DNA of 64,000 bases from Desmodesmus armatus (GCA_007449985.2 VIIQ02000737.1:1-64000); one strand, 5' to 3'; positions 12,001-24,100 are shown, counted from the stretch's first letter. Notes: a model not told the origin generated them from the letters alone. Numbers and translations are program-made.

Positions 12001-14181
12001 GTGAAAAGTAGGGAAGCAGTGGCAATTGCCACAGCAGCGATGCATCTCTCACCTCTGCCATTTTGCTGGAGACATCAGCATGAAGCGTCAAGCCTGAACT
12101 GCATGTACTGATAAGAAGCAACAGCACCCAGTTGATCAACAGCCCCCCCCCTCTGACACACTCACTCACACGCGCATGCGTGCTGCCTAGTAGTATCTCT
12201 CACCTCTGCTGAGTCGCTGGAGATGTCAGCATCAATTGTCACGCCCAAACTGCATGAAGTCGCGCGTCAGATAAGCAACAACACCCACTCCCTTTAGAGC
12301 ACCCCCCCCTTAGAGCACCTAGACCCACACTCCCTTTAGAGCACCCACACCCACACCCTGCCACCCACACCCACGCCCTGCCCCCCACACCCATGTGCCA
12401 CCTATTAGTCAGCAGCAACGCATCCCTTACCTCTGCTGAGTCGCTCGAGATGTCAGCATCAAGTGTCAAGCCTAAGCTGCATGCCGCCTGCAGGCCGTGC
12501 TCCTGCAACACTCGCCGTGTCATGTCCGCATCCAGCCTGGCTGCATTGAAGGAGGCGATCTCTACTAGGTCGTAGCCTGCAGGTGTATACATGTCAGCAA
12601 GAGTGAAAAAAGAATGTTGGTCAACCCTGTGCAGGGCGGCATATCGTTGACACGTATGCTGATAGGTGTGCAAAACAATGCTGTGGCTGCAGCAGGGGGG
12701 GGGGGCAGTCTGGGTGCTGGACAGCACCATGACGGACCTTGCCCTGAAAATTTCAGGGTATATTATATGCAATAACAGCTTTAATTTGACCTAAATTGCA
12801 GGAAATCTGAGAGGATTTATGCAGGGGGGGGGTGGGGGGGTGGTCTGGGCCTGTTGCACTTTTCTGCACAGGGTTCAGTAACTTTTCTGTCAGCAGTCTG
12901 ATAAAGGCTGTATGTGGCTCATGTCAAAGCTTACATCATATGCTATCGATTGCTGCCCTTTTTGTGCCTTCACAATACCTATCAGGCTACCATGAGGGCC
13001 CAGAAAGGCAGCAGCACAGCGGCGGTTGACTGCTGGTTGAGGGCAGTGGCCCAGTGTGTTGGTGCTGCTTATTGTGAAACATCAGCGTGGTGTGGGTATG
13101 TCCTAAAGTAATATAGACAGCTCATTCCAGTGCTGTTCAGCATTCTCGGGCCCCTTCCAGAACGAACAATGCATTGATCGATGTGTGAATCAAATTTCAA
13201 AGTTCAGACCTCAGAAAAGCTTGCATCACCCTTTCAAGAGTGCGTAAGCTTCCATAAATACATATATAAACTATATGAACCATCCCGTGGCCTCGGAACG
13301 CAGGTTTACGGGGGATGGGGGGGGTGGGGGGTGTCTGGCCCTGTTTCCACTTTTCTGTCATGGTGTCCGGCACTTTCCTGCACGCCCCCCCCTTGGCTGC
13401 AGGCTGTGGGATTTTTGGCGGCACAGGACACGACGGCGGTACTGGTAGTTGTTGCTGCGCAACACCGCCTTGAAGTTGATGGCACTACCGCAGCTAGTGC
13501 AGGGGTACGCAGTACTGTCCAAGCAGTACTGCTGTCATGCAGGTAGCATGTGCCCAATGTACTGCAGGCGGTACATTGCCGTACTGCACGTGATGCGTGA
13601 GTTGCAGGTGGTGCATCACCGTACTGCGGGGAATCCTTATGCAGGTACGGCCTGCCTATCAAGGTCACACCTTGGAGAAGTGCAACCCCTATCCTCACTA
13701 CTAATAAGAGGTGTAGATTGCCCAAGTCACACTTGCGGCGATGTGTCAGTGACCGTGAGCAATGATGTGTGTGTGAGGATGAGTGAGCCATGAGGCATAT
13801 TGCTGAGTGTACTTATTACAGGCTGGTCACATGCAAATCGTGTTAGACTGTAACTTCGCGGGCAGGCATGGCATGACATGGCATGACATGGCATGACTAT
13901 CTATTGCCTGTAGAGTTTGATGTGCCTTGCTCACCGGCAGCGGCGGCACCTGCAGCTGCCTTTCTGCACCCGGCCTCGCTCCAGTCGCCAGAGAATACCA
14001 AAGCGTGCACGCCTATGGGGTTGGGAGTGGTCCCAGCTGCTGCTGGTGCTGCTGCTGCTGCTTTGACAGAGACCCTGTTGCTTTTGCATTGTGCAGCTCG
14101 TGCCCCAGCAACAGTCCTGAACTGTCTGAGATGCATTGCCTGCTCGTGCGCAGCAGAACAGCCCCGTACAGCCGAACGCAA
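9099..14181 (-). CDS. D-tagatose/D-psicose 3-epimerase-like sugar epimerase
   Basis: This is a TIM-barrel enzyme of the xylose-isomerase-like (AP-endonuclease-2) superfamily. Members epimerise ketohexoses or their phosphates at C3 with a metal ion. Exons: 13935-14181 (presequence, then NPIGVHALVFSGDWSE); 12431-12576 (GYDLVEI...CSLGLTLDADISS); 11323-11537 (GAKHLCGVIYSALAKYPGPP...VCLEVVN); 10997-11081 (RYETNLLNTAGQAMDFL...AFVHL); 10349-10446 (DTYHMHIEE...LGYVHIGESH); 9660-9762 (GYLGTGSVDFTGLF...ITFESFSSQ); 9099-9257 (VVSPDLSNTLCVWRNMW to the stop). Phases agree at all six introns. Expected metal/substrate residues are visible: Glu in LEVVN, Asp and His in DTYHM, His in HIGESHR, Glu in ITFES. 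The first 50 or so residues (Arg/Ala/Ser-rich, starting MRSAVRGC) suggest organelle import. The natural substrate cannot be told. No frame defects are seen. Confidence 0.88.
9305..9365 (-). repeat. Copy of last epimerase exon start
   Basis: Plus-strand ACAGGTCGGGGCTGACAACC and its flank repeat 9215-9260, the 5' end of the last exon with its acceptor. The copy lies in the intron upstream of the exon in the sense direction. Confidence 0.8.
9828..9905 (-). repeat. Copy of exon 9660-9762 start
   Basis: TGAAGTCAACAGAACCGG and following bases repeat 9731-9790: the first 30 or so coding bases of the exon plus the intron before it. The copy lies upstream of its parent in the sense direction. Confidence 0.8.
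11685..11785 (-). repeat. Copy of exon 11323-11537 start
   Basis: The segment encodes VVARGAADLDAALNAAAAIG against VVARGAADLDAALNFAAAVG in the exon, with the same acceptor context, then diverges after GAK. It lies upstream of the exon in the sense direction. Confidence 0.85.
12045..12275 (-). repeat. Two copies of exon 12431-12576 end
   Basis: Two further versions of the exon end and donor lie downstream of it in the sense direction. Near 12195-12260 the copy reads CSLGVTIDADISSDSAE with GTGAGA. Near 12050-12110 it reads CSSGLTLHADVSSKMAE with GTGAGA. The exon itself reads CSLGLTLDADISSDSAE with GTAAGG. All three keep an open frame and a GT donor, so alternative donors or mutually exclusive exon ends are conceivable, although each copy covers only the exon's 3' part. 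Confidence 0.85.
12580..13930. other. First intron of the epimerase gene
   Basis: This is a 1.36-kb intron between the presequence exon and GYDLVEI. It contains G-runs (12697, 12822-12840, 13315-13330). No exon of another gene is recognised. Confidence 0.5.
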
Positions 14182-14637
14182 AATTGACGGAGGGTAAACA
14201 GGGCACTGGCTACGTACAAGTGTTCTTGTCCAGATTCTGTCCAGATCACACAGTGATCAGCACAGTGCAATTCCCCACTGTGGATGGCGCTGACTTAGCG
14301 CACTGGTCTTTCAAAAGGGCATAGAGTAATGGGGTATGGACGCCGCCCTGGGCTTTGGATTTCCGTTCAAATCAATCGCAACCGACTGTTACCCCAACTG
14401 CAGTTGGTCCCACCAATTGAAGCATTTGTCTTCTGCAACGAGCCTCTGAGCAACCAATGCCTGGAGGAATGTTATCTCTCCGTCGACACACTCTGCCTCT
14501 AATGCTATACTTGACTGTACGACATCCCCCTACCCCAACAGAAGTCTGATCTCTGTCTCTGTATCTGTCTCTGGACGCACTCTAATGCAGTGAACTAATA
14601 GAAATGTCGGGGCATTTACCATCCTAGCGTGGAGGCG

Positions 14638-17093
14638 ATGTTCCCTGCCATGGTCCTGCAGCAGCAGGGCCGGGAGCAGGAGGTTCAGGCAGAAGCTGCT
14701 GCAGGCCTGGACTGGCAGCAGCACGACCATGCAAGGCTTTGGCGCGAATTCCACCGTGACTACTACCGGAATGATGCCATTGTGGCCATTGACAGTGCTT
14801 TCTACCTCATCCAAGCGATCTCCATCACTATGCAGCGGCACATTTTTGGCATCCCCTGCCAGACGCTATGGTTCCGGGTAGCAGTGCTGTTCATGGCAGC
14901 TGCCCTGGTGCTGTGCGCGTTTTTCAGACCCTGGTACAAGCGGTTGAGGGGCCCCATGGTGCTGGCAACACATGTCACTCTTACCCTCACTCGGGCTGCG
15001 GTGTTCAGCCTTTCCAGTTCCCGCCAAGCCATCCTGCACAGGGGTCCCAACCTTGTAGTTGAGGAAGATTTGCAGGCCGGGCCCATGCTGATCAGTATTC
15101 TGGCGGTAACAGCAGTGCCTATGCGGCTGTTTGAAGTGCTGGGGCTGCAGCAGACGTGTGCCATGCATGCAGTCGTGGCGGTGGCTTTCCTGGTGCTGCA
15201 TCCTGCTGCTGCCCTTCCTGGTGCAAGGTGAGCAGCATGCAGTGACAGCTGCTGGCACAGTACCGCTGCTGGTGCAGCACAGCTGCTGGTGCAGCACAGC
15301 TGCTAGTGCAGTACAGCTGTTAGTGCAGTACCGCTGTTAGTGCAGCACAGCTGCTGGCACAGGACAGCTGTTAGTGCAGTACAGCTGCTGGCACAGTGCA
15401 GCTGTTAGTGCAGTACAGCTGCTGGTGCAGTACCGCTGCTGGCACAGTACAGCTGCTGGTGCAGTACAGCTGTTAGTGCAGTACCGTTGCTGGCACAGTA
15501 CAGCTGCTGGCACAGTACAGCTGATGGTACAGTACAGCAGCAGGCACAGACAAAAAGCAAACGGGCAGCTTCGTCAGTTCACAGGCAACACCAGCAGCTG
15601 CTGCCTACGTATGGAGAGCAGCACCCAGCAGTGAAAGGAAGGGCACACTCGTAATAACACTTGTTTGTCCGTTACCTTGCTGCATGAAAAGTTGTGGTGA
15701 GCAAACCTTGATTTCCCTGCCCTTGCATGCCGTCCTGCTTCTCACACGTGTGTGTCCTGCTGTGGTGCTGCCTGCACAGGCTGGCATACTCCAACTGCGG
15801 GTTCTATGTGGTGCAAGAGGCCCATGACCTTGTGGCTGCTGTGGTTGAGGGGCTGCTGCATGCCATCACTGGTATACCTGCAGGACAGCAGCAGACATGC
15901 AGCAGGTAAGGGTATGGATGGGGTGTGCAGGGAGTCAAGCTGTTAAGGTGGGCTGCTGTATCCACTTGTAAACACCTCCCCCCCACCCCCCAAAAGTAAT
16001 GTGTGGTCGAGCTACCTGTGCAGGCCTTGCGTATGTGATGGAGGAGGCAGCCCTGTGGCCACAGCACTGCACATGCTGTTTCGTACTTTTACTGTTGGCC
16101 GTGCAGTTGATGTGCTTTCTGTGGGTAGTGTTGGCCGTGCAACCAAAGTGCTTTTTGGAGGTGAACCAAAGCAGTTGCAGTTGACCTGGGGGCATGCCGT
16201 AGCAGTAACGTCAGCACAGTGCTACGCCTCATGCAGCAGGTGTTGGGCATCTACACGACCTGTGCTGTGCTCTGTGGCGGTCATCTCACAATCGCTTCAT
16301 CATGCTGCTGCCGTATGCTTGCTGTATGCTTGCTGTGTGCTTTCTGCATGCTTTTATTGCTCCGCCATGCAGCTGTGCAGGGCTGGTCGTGTACAACACG
16401 CTCTTCCTCTTTGGCTCAGTAGCTGCCCCGCTATACCTTGCGCACCTCATCGAGCAAGGGGCCTTCAAACGGTGGTACTCACGTCACGCACTGCAGCACA
16501 GCACAGCACATGCCCCTGCTGCAGCACCTGTATCGCTCGAAAGAGCAAACAGCTCATCATCTTCTCAGGCAATTGATCTAGGCTCCAGCAGCGCCTTGAG
16601 GCAGGACAGCTCAGCACGCAGTGCAGGAAGCAGCAGCGAGATGTACGGTCGCCTTGCCGGCGTGCACAGCAACAGTACCTCCACCCTGCGCAGGAGACCC
16701 CCATACAGCAGCGATGGACCCAGCTATATCCAGAGTAATAGTACTGCCAGCCGCCGCAGCAGCAGCAGGATCGGACTTGCCAGGGGGGCTTTCGTTGGTG
16801 CTGCAGGGATGCAGGGCGACTCCTTGATAGGCCTTGTTGATGCAGCTATACAAGCGCAGGTGCCGTCTGCAGCGTTTGTCGGTTTGGTGATGAGCATGTC
16901 GAGTGCTTACCTGCGCTGGTGCATGCACCTGCTGATGTTGATCGCGATGCTGATTGGCAGCTGGCTGCTGTCGAATGCTTTTGCGCTGGTGCTGCTACCA
17001 AAGATCCTTAGTGCACAGCAGCTGGAGCGGTGGTGCCCTAATAGGCCGTACACACCCTATGTCATTGCAGGACAGGTGTATGAGGGCCGTTAG
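14638..17093 (+). CDS. Unrecognised multipass membrane protein
   Basis: I do not recognise the family. Exon 1, 14638-15227, opens with a Gln-rich stretch, then YYRNDAIVAIDSAFYLIQAI and hydrophobic segments (WFRVAVLFMAAALVLCAFF; MLISILAVTAVPMRLFEVLG). Exon 2, 15780-15905 (LAYSNCGFYVVQEAHDLVAA), joins in phase. Exon 3 starts near 15996 (SNVWSSYLCRPC...TALHMLF); its 3' end is unclear because the frame becomes unnatural near 16190. The last exon, 16392-17093, begins GLVVYNTLFLFGSVAAPLYL, has a long Ser-rich loop, and ends with a hydrophobic segment (LRWCMHLLMLIAMLIGSWLL) and CPNRPYTPYVIAGQVYEGR. About six to eight membrane segments are likely. The repeated YNTLF / Ser-rich loop / terminal helix layout suggests a channel, transporter or receptor, but no motif decides. 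The ATG at 14650 is an alternative start. Confidence 0.6.
15250..15540 (+). repeat. 17-bp tandem repeat in intron
   Basis: About 17 units of the form GCTGYTRGYRCAGTACA fill most of the first intron of the membrane protein gene. Variants alternate between GCTGCTGGCACAG, GCTGCTGGTGCAG and GCTGTTAGTGCAG. Confidence 0.85.
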
Positions 17094-17158
17094 CTGCGTT
17101 GGGCGGGGTTTTGGGGGTTGTGGTGTCACTGTGCATGCCCTGTAGTGTCTTGCGGCTG

Positions 17159-17440
17159 TCAGGAGGCGAACAGGTTTTTGCCGCCCTTGTTCTTGCGGCT
17201 AGGGTTTGGTTTCAGGAACTGATTGTGACGCTTGTCATGGTGCAAGTACTGTGCGCATGGTTGTAGTTGGTAGGTTTTATGCATGTGTGCAGCTGTGTTG
17301 TCTGCATGCATGCTGCTGTGTTGTGTGTGCACACCCTTGCTCTTGGGTGGTGTGTTGAAGGCTCTTCGTGACCCTTTGAGAGGCAGGGAGCCACAAATAC
17401 GCACTGTTATGAAAGGCAAGCTGGACTGCTGCCATTGCAA
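17159..17440 (-). CDS. Possible last exon, Lys/Asn-rich C-terminus
   Basis: An open stretch ends DKRHNQFLKPNPSRKNKGGK and a short tail before the stop at 17159. The basic composition looks coding, but no upstream exon can be joined with confidence. A short open segment AIAYPDGPIVEV bounded by AG and GT lies at 19737-19771 on the same strand. Function unknown; it may be spurious. Confidence 0.2.
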   Translation of the reverse strand: MQWQQSSLPFITVRICGSLPLKGSRRAFNTPPKSKGVHTQHSSMHADNTAAHMHKTYQLQPCAQYLHHDKRHNQFLKPNPSRKNKGGKNLFAS

Positions 17441-17910
17441 TCAATTCTGTCACTGCGGTCGGCGTTTGCACCTTGACCGGCACTAATGCTACTGTACTCA
17501 TCTTGTTATCACCTGTCCCTGGGGGACAGCAGTGCTGTTGGAGTGAAATCGGGTGAAAGTGTTTGTAATTCCACTAGGGACAGTACACGCACTTGGGCCT
17601 GCCAGCACCAGGGTTGTGTGGGTGTTGTCTGTTTGTGCCCCTTACGTTTGGGTGTGGAATGGGCAGATTCTACTTGGCTTTGAGCTAGGGATGTCTGCTA
17701 GGACAGCCTGACTGCAAGCTGCATATGTCCCACATCCCACGCAGGCAGGACTACTGGATCCCCCCTGCCATCGACCTTGTGTATTTACTCGCCTAACAGA
17801 CATGTCTGTTGTGTACATGCTGTTGCGCCACGGTACTGCATGTTTGAACAGTGCGCATGGTTGCTCATGCTGGCAGGCAAAGGGCTGTGTACTACTGCAG
17901 CACCAGTTAT

Positions 17911-18181
17911 AAAGGGAGGGAAGGGGAGATGGAACTGCCGCTGCATATGCTGCCACTGTGCTGTCATTCCCTCATTACTGGATACTTTCACCACATAGTG
18001 GTACTCTCCAGACCTAGTTAACTGCCGAAGCCGAAGCTTGGTATCACCACGCGTGAAGGGTAAACCACCGAAACCCCTTCACCACTGCGAGCCGCTACAA
18101 GGGTGGGCGGACATCACAGCCTGGCCAGTGTCTTTGCCAGCATTCGATCCCCAGACCTTGCGATCTGAAGACCACCGACAT
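17911..18181. repeat. 270-bp dispersed element, copy 1 (SINE-like)
   Basis: Nearly identical, in reverse orientation, to 52565-52834. In the orientation of copy 2 it contains GGTCTGGGGATCGAATGC, close to a tRNA T-arm/B box, preceded by a CTT...AAG stem as in an anticodon arm. That hints at a tRNA-derived SINE. No target duplication or A-tail is clear. Confidence 0.7.
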
Positions 18182-18301
18182 GTATGTATGTGTGTTGCAG
18201 GCAGTGGTTCTGGTCATGGCTTCGAATCCGCCTGCCGGCACTTTGTGGGAAACGCTGTGGAGTCTTGAGTCGCCCGCCTGTCTGTATGGCGTGGAAACAC
18301 A

Positions 18302-18597
18302 CTGTTTGGGTCTGAGGTCAAGGTGCTTTGTTGGGGGTCTGGCTGTGTATGGGGTCTGCAATGCGGCGGAGGTTGCTCCTGGGAGGCTTGAAGGAGTTGA
18401 AAGTGTTTCACACATCAGAAATTGCCACTGGACAGTGGATAGTGTGCTTCTGAGTCTGGGGTCAAGGTGCTTTTTGGTGGGTCTGGCTGTGTACGGGGTT
18501 TGCAAAGTGGCGGAGTTTGCTCCTGGGAGGCTCGAGCTCGAAGGAGTTCACAGTGTTTCACACATCACACAACGCAACAGTACAGTGGATAGTGTGA
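18302..18597 (+). repeat. Tandem duplication, about 150-bp unit
   Basis: Two diverged copies share TCAAGGTGCTTT, GGTCTGGCTGTGTA, TTTGCTCCTGGGAGGCT and GTGTTTCACACATCA in the same order. The second copy carries a small CTCGAGCTCG expansion. No coding meaning is seen. Confidence 0.85.
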
Positions 18598-18599
18598 TT

Positions 18600-18981
18600 T
18601 CTGTTCTTTGCTGAAGCAGCCAACCAACACTTTGGGGTGTTCCAGGGGTCTTTGTATTGGTCCTGGGCGGTTCGGTGCTGGGATTTTCTGGTCTGACGTT
18701 CGGGCAAGGCACTGTTTGTTGGGTTGGTGGCTGTTTACTTGTGTTGCTCAAACATGGACATCACACAATGCACAAGCTGTCATCCCACTCAATCGTGGTA
18801 TTGATGTTCTGGGGAAGGGCAGGTGCCACCAGTTTGCTTGCTCGCTCGCTCTTTGAGGAGCGCTCTCCTAGCTAGGAGGCATGGCAAGACCATCTGTGCA
18901 CGGTGACTGATGTTGAGTCCTGCACAGTGTGCGTCCATTTGTGTTTTGGGGCAGGGCGAGCGACTGTGGTCCGGAGTGTAT

Positions 18982-19012
<31 letters not shown>

Positions 19013-20715
19013 GGAGGGGGAGCTTCCATAGTTGGGTCATGGTGAGGATGTGCGACGGACTGGAACTCACGGCACGACTGCTTGTTGAGGCTGCATGACT
19101 GTTTGTTGAGGGGTAGCACTTGGGGGCCCAGCTCACCAGCTGGCCACACATACGGCTGAAAGGTTATTTGCAAGGCCTTGCTATGTCGGGGCTGCGACAG
19201 CTGTCATAGCCTTTTCAGCAATTGATGTGATCCGGCATCACATCTGTTATGGTTTTATGGTACTGGTGCTGTTTTTGCGGTGTGTGGGTTGCACCCAGAC
19301 ACGCTGTGCTTGATGCTGGCATTGGGGCTGCTGGGTCGACTCTGACCCCTCTGCACTAGCCTTCCGATCCTGGCCAAAAACATTGCTGAGTGATCGTGCA
19401 CACACCCACAATTGTGTGTTGCACTTTCCCTACGGACAGACTGGCTTGGCTTGGCTACTAACCCTAGTAACAACAATTGTGTGTTGCACTTTAAAGGGTT
19501 AGTAGGTCTATATACATCTTACTAACCTAGTAAGAGGCCTAGTAGCTACTCAACCACCCCTTAGTAAGCAGCTACTAGGGGCCTAGTAAGTCAGTGGATG
19601 CGTTGGTAGGGTTTTTTGCCAAAGTGGGGGGGGGGGGGGGCGGGCAGGCTGTGTGTGTGTGTGTGCAGTTGAATGACATGAGAACAGTGAACTGAGCCAC
19701 CCATGGCCATGCCAGTGGCTGCTGCTCACCACTTCCACTATAGGTCCATCTGGGTAGGCGATCGCTTGCAATTGTACAAGTTAGGGGGGGGGGTCTTGCA
19801 CACAGCAGATGCGTCTGGCTGTGTGCAAGCGTCATCGGTCCCAATCGAGTCACTGGTCAAGCAAGTGCCGTGACAGCCTTTCTATGGGTGCGCTGCGGTC
19901 TTGCACTCGGTTGAGGTCAGCTCAACCCCAGGCTGTGGTCACCCAGGTATTCAAATGGTTGAAGTGTGTGTCTGCTTTGACTCACTTGCTGGCCCTGTCC
20001 AGCCTGCTGGAATACTGTACGATCAGAACGATCTGTTGTGTGCATGTGCCATGGTCATGCATGCATGCATGCGATTCCGCTCACTGACAGGCAGTTGGTG
20101 TCTGATATGGGTTGCAGCACGCACAATCATACTCGTGTGGCTGAATCACACCATCAGCTCCGTGGTGCGCTGCTCCCAACCAGCGTTGTGGCGCAGCCGC
20201 CGCCCCTCGGTGATGCCCTTGTCAGGGTGCATAGGGTTTTTTGATGGGTGCCTGATGGTTGATTGTCCTGAGCAGCATGTCACCAGTTGTTTGACCTACC
20301 ACAGCCTGGTAGACGTGCATGCAGCATGCACGCCAGCTCATGTGTTCCTTCCAGTTTCACATGCCTCTGAGTTATCCCCTTGATGGATGGAAGTGGGACC
20401 CCGAGCCCTGAGGAGGGTCGTGCATTCACACAGCAGACAAACTAGTGCCTTTGGTACTGACGCGTCTGGTGTTGGACCGCCCATAGGTGATGGCTTCAGA
20501 GTTGGCCAAAGGCACCTGGGTATCCCTTACAATTCGTCTGGCATTCCCCTTGACAGGAATGTCACGCTTATGGTTAGAGTGCATACATATTGTTTCTCAC
20601 AGTGGCTGCTGACTCAGCTGCCATGGTCGTAGGCCCTGCAAAAAAATCTAATCCTGAAAAATCAGGCAGGATCGGCTTGCCTGGGCATGGGATGTGACGG
20701 CGGCCCTTCAAGTTT
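18600..20715. other. Non-coding stretch with dyad cluster
   Basis: No gene is recognised. There is a (TG)n tract with a long G-run at 18980-19016 and another G-run at 19626-19640. At 19440-19590 there is a cluster of TAGTAAG/CTTACTA and CCTAGTA/TACTAGG dyads, and ACAATTGTGTGTTGCACTTT occurs twice (about 19409 and 19473). Confidence 0.5.
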
Positions 20716-20720
20716 GACAG

Positions 20721-21197
20721 TGTAGTGATTGAGGCGGCTTGGGAGAGGCTCTGTTGGGAGAGCATCTTCCCCTGTGTTGAGTAGTTATGGTGTTGGTGAG
20801 TATCTTGGGAGCATTCTGGCTTATGGATGATGTGGGTCAGTCAGTTGACCCTTGGGACAGAGTGTGACAGTTATGTGGGTCAACTCTGTGAAGCTCAAAG
20901 GCTGGCGCCGTCTGGTGCTGGTCACCTTTGTCGTCCCTAGTGGATTGGCTTGGTCAGTCATGCTTCCTTTTGTAAGTCACAGTACATGATCCATCCATGA
21001 AGCTTCCCTCTACAGAGTATGGCTTGAGTTGAGGCAGGACAGACTTCTCAAGGCCTATGCCAGTTTAGTCTAGTCTTTCAGTCCCCTCGTCGACTCCTGT
21101 GCCTATCATGAAAGGCTCACGCTTCCTATCACGCAGAATCCATCAGGACACAGCCTGTCCAGCCTGTTCTCCAGAGATCGAGGGGCTAAACAGTTCA
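20721..21197 (+). repeat. 5' LTR of the LARD-like element
   Basis: TG...CA termini, preceded by GACAG and followed by the primer-binding-like TGGTAGCGGAG. Confidence 0.93.
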
Positions 21198-24100
21198 GTG
21201 GTAGCGGAGACATGGCATTCGTTTGCTCTTCTATGGGCGAACGACGGGTGTTTGCTAGGCAGTTTCCCCTGCTGGCAAACGACGAAGCTGCTGGTGTGGG
21301 ACAGCAGTACCGTTTCTGGAGGACAGCAATGCTCGACTGACCGATGGGACAAGTAAGGAGGACAAAGCGTCTTTGTGTGTTATAAGCAGCGCGTTCCGAG
21401 GTGCAGCGCGTGCTTGGAGCTGCAGTGGAGAGACTGAGACGGTAACTGCCAGGAGCAGTATCAGCAAGCACAGTTGCAGTTGCTGGGTACAGTGGAAGCA
21501 AGCAAGTGCTGGAGGAGCATGTTGATTGTTACACTGAGCTGCTGTTGGAATGGTTTTGCTGCATGCCCCTACCTCCCATGAGACTCTCCAGAATGGATTG
21601 AGCATTTCCCCTCCTGGGTGTAGGCAGTATTCTTGCACACATGAAGCAGTGAGGTGTCTTCCCCTGCCACGCAGTCATGTGTCTGTGTGTTGTGTCAGGT
21701 TCTGCCCCAGGTTGTAGTGTCACCTGCTGTTGAGCCTTGCCTTGCCTGTAGGCTTATGTCTGGCCTGGCTTGTGCTTCAGCACTTCTGCTCTGACAGTGT
21801 TTTGAAAGGCAGCTGCTGGGCTTGTCAGCCAGTGGTTTTGTCAGCTGTCAGACCCATGCTCCCTTGTTCTTCTTGTTCCTGTGGTAGAGTGTTTGTGCTT
21901 TGTGCACGGCAGCAGGCCTAAGCATTTTCAGCTGCGCATGCAAGCTACATGAGTGCAGCGCAGCGTCACATGCAGTGGTGTGGACTCACTTGTGCTATGT
22001 TGTGCTGTGCTGTTGTGTGCAAGATGTACCGCTGGGTTGCTGTGGTGTGTGGTAGTGGACCTGCACTACAGGTGCGCAGGAAAGTTGTGTGGTTGTGTCG
22101 TTGGTGCAAGCAACAGTATGACGCTCAGCGTGAAGTGTCACTTGTGACGGTGGTCAGCATGTGCTGGTGCTTGGATGTTGGGTGTTCAGTGTGTGAGTTG
22201 TGTGTTTGGAGAATGCCTTGCTCTGACATGGGAGAGGAACACAGCACACAGGGAAATGCGTGTGAGATGCACAGTCCCTGATGTTGGATGAGACACTAGG
22301 TGGAGTTGCGTGAGCGACGTACAGTTCTGCCTCCCTAGTTGTCCTTGTGGTGGTGCTGTGGTGTTCCAGTGGTGGCTCGTTGTGGTGTAGGCTAGTCCCC
22401 CGCAAGCTGAAGAGCCGTGTGTCAATCAGCAGTAGCATCAGGTCGCGCCTGGTGTATGAGGCTCGCATGCATACCCTCGTAAGTCGCTGGCGCATGTGTC
22501 AAGATATGGGGTTGCATTGCGGAGTGCTTTGTTCAGCAAGTACCAGACTTTCCAGTGCATGGGCCCGTTCATGGCACACAGTGCATGACTCTTTGTGAGT
22601 GAGAGAGCCCACCTGCTGGCCCCAGGTGTTTCTCTTGTCATGGCTGCAATATGTGCACGCACCCTCCTCAACGCCTTAACGGTCTATATCGGCGGGCATT
22701 GGTTGAATCCCGGTGTGGTGGGGGTACCGCCTGGTTGTCTGTTGTTCTGCTGACCTGCGTGGTTGCACTGAGTCAGAGGTCAATGCTTGTGTGGTGTTTC
22801 GCCCTAAGCATGTGACAAGGTTGCTCATGCTGTGCTAGTGCTACTTACTTTGTGGGTGACCCCCAAGTTCTTGTGTGCACTCCAGTATGTAGCACAAAGG
22901 CATCTGCACCGTGAAAGTCTTGATGGTGCAAGAGTGGTGGTTGTGTAAGCATGTCTTTGGTGTTTCTGTTACAGCCGATGAAGGGGTTTCGTGTTCTGAA
23001 GCAGAAGCTCTATGGAAGTTGTTCAGAGCGCAGGTTGTCATTGGCATGGGTGTTGTTGTGTGCTGATGTTGTCAGTTCCAGTGTGTGATGAAGGCTGCAT
23101 CGGTGTTCCTGTAAGCCGTGGCAGCATTGGGATGATGTATGTGTGATGCAGAGACCAAATTCTTGTGGTGTTTTGGTTGTGAGGTTGTCAGTGCCATTGC
23201 ATCGTGGCCGTTGAAGTCAAAGCAGGACAGCTGGAGCCCTCTTGCTGAGAAGCAATACACCGCCTGCAAGCATGGCTATGTCGGCTGCATGGTAGTCAAA
23301 GTTGTGTATGCTTACTGTTGTGGCGATTCCGACAAGCTCAACGTGGAGAGGACAGAGTTCAGCTGCTTGTGTGGTTGAAGCCCTTTGCATGGTTACTTGA
23401 CATGCCTTCAGTGTGCTGACGTGTGTATACACAGGAAGGAGATTTGTGTTTGGCAGTCTTGTGTGGCTGTGTCTGGCTGCCGTGTGGAAGTGTACTCCAT
23501 GGCTGTGCATGTGAAGCAAGCCAGGGTGCTGGCCTATGCGCCAAGGAGCTTGTGTTGCCTCCTTATGGACAGCAGTCAATGGCCGGGTGTACGCTGTGAG
23601 TCTATTTGGCTGGTGTGCATCAGTGACGTGCTGCATCTTCAGGCATTGTGCACGCGTGTGCAGACGCTGAATGTGGAAGTGGCTATAGTGCCAAGGTGTG
23701 ACGGTAGTGTGGCTTGGTGGTTTGCTGGTCCTAACAGCTTTGGGCTGTGGTCACATGTCAGCCTATCTTTCGAAGTGGTGGCCGGTGTGTTGTGCATGTT
23801 GACGCAGTTGGTAAAGGCATCTGCCTTGAAGGAGCTCTTTGAAGCATTGCCGATGAGGCATTGTCGCGTGCTTGAGCTACCCTATGCAATCTCAGATTGC
23901 ACGTTGACGTGGTGTGCGCAGCGGTGTGTTCAAAGTTGGCAAGCAGTTTGGGTGTGTTTCTGTTGTGCTTTGTTGCTGGTTTGTATTGTGAGCACAGGTA
24001 CACTCAGTTTGGTTTTCAAGTTGTCTGCTGCAGAGCGACATCTGCCTCCTGCTGAGTGCTTTGCAGTTCTTGGTGCTAATGGGCGAGCTTGTTTTCGCGG

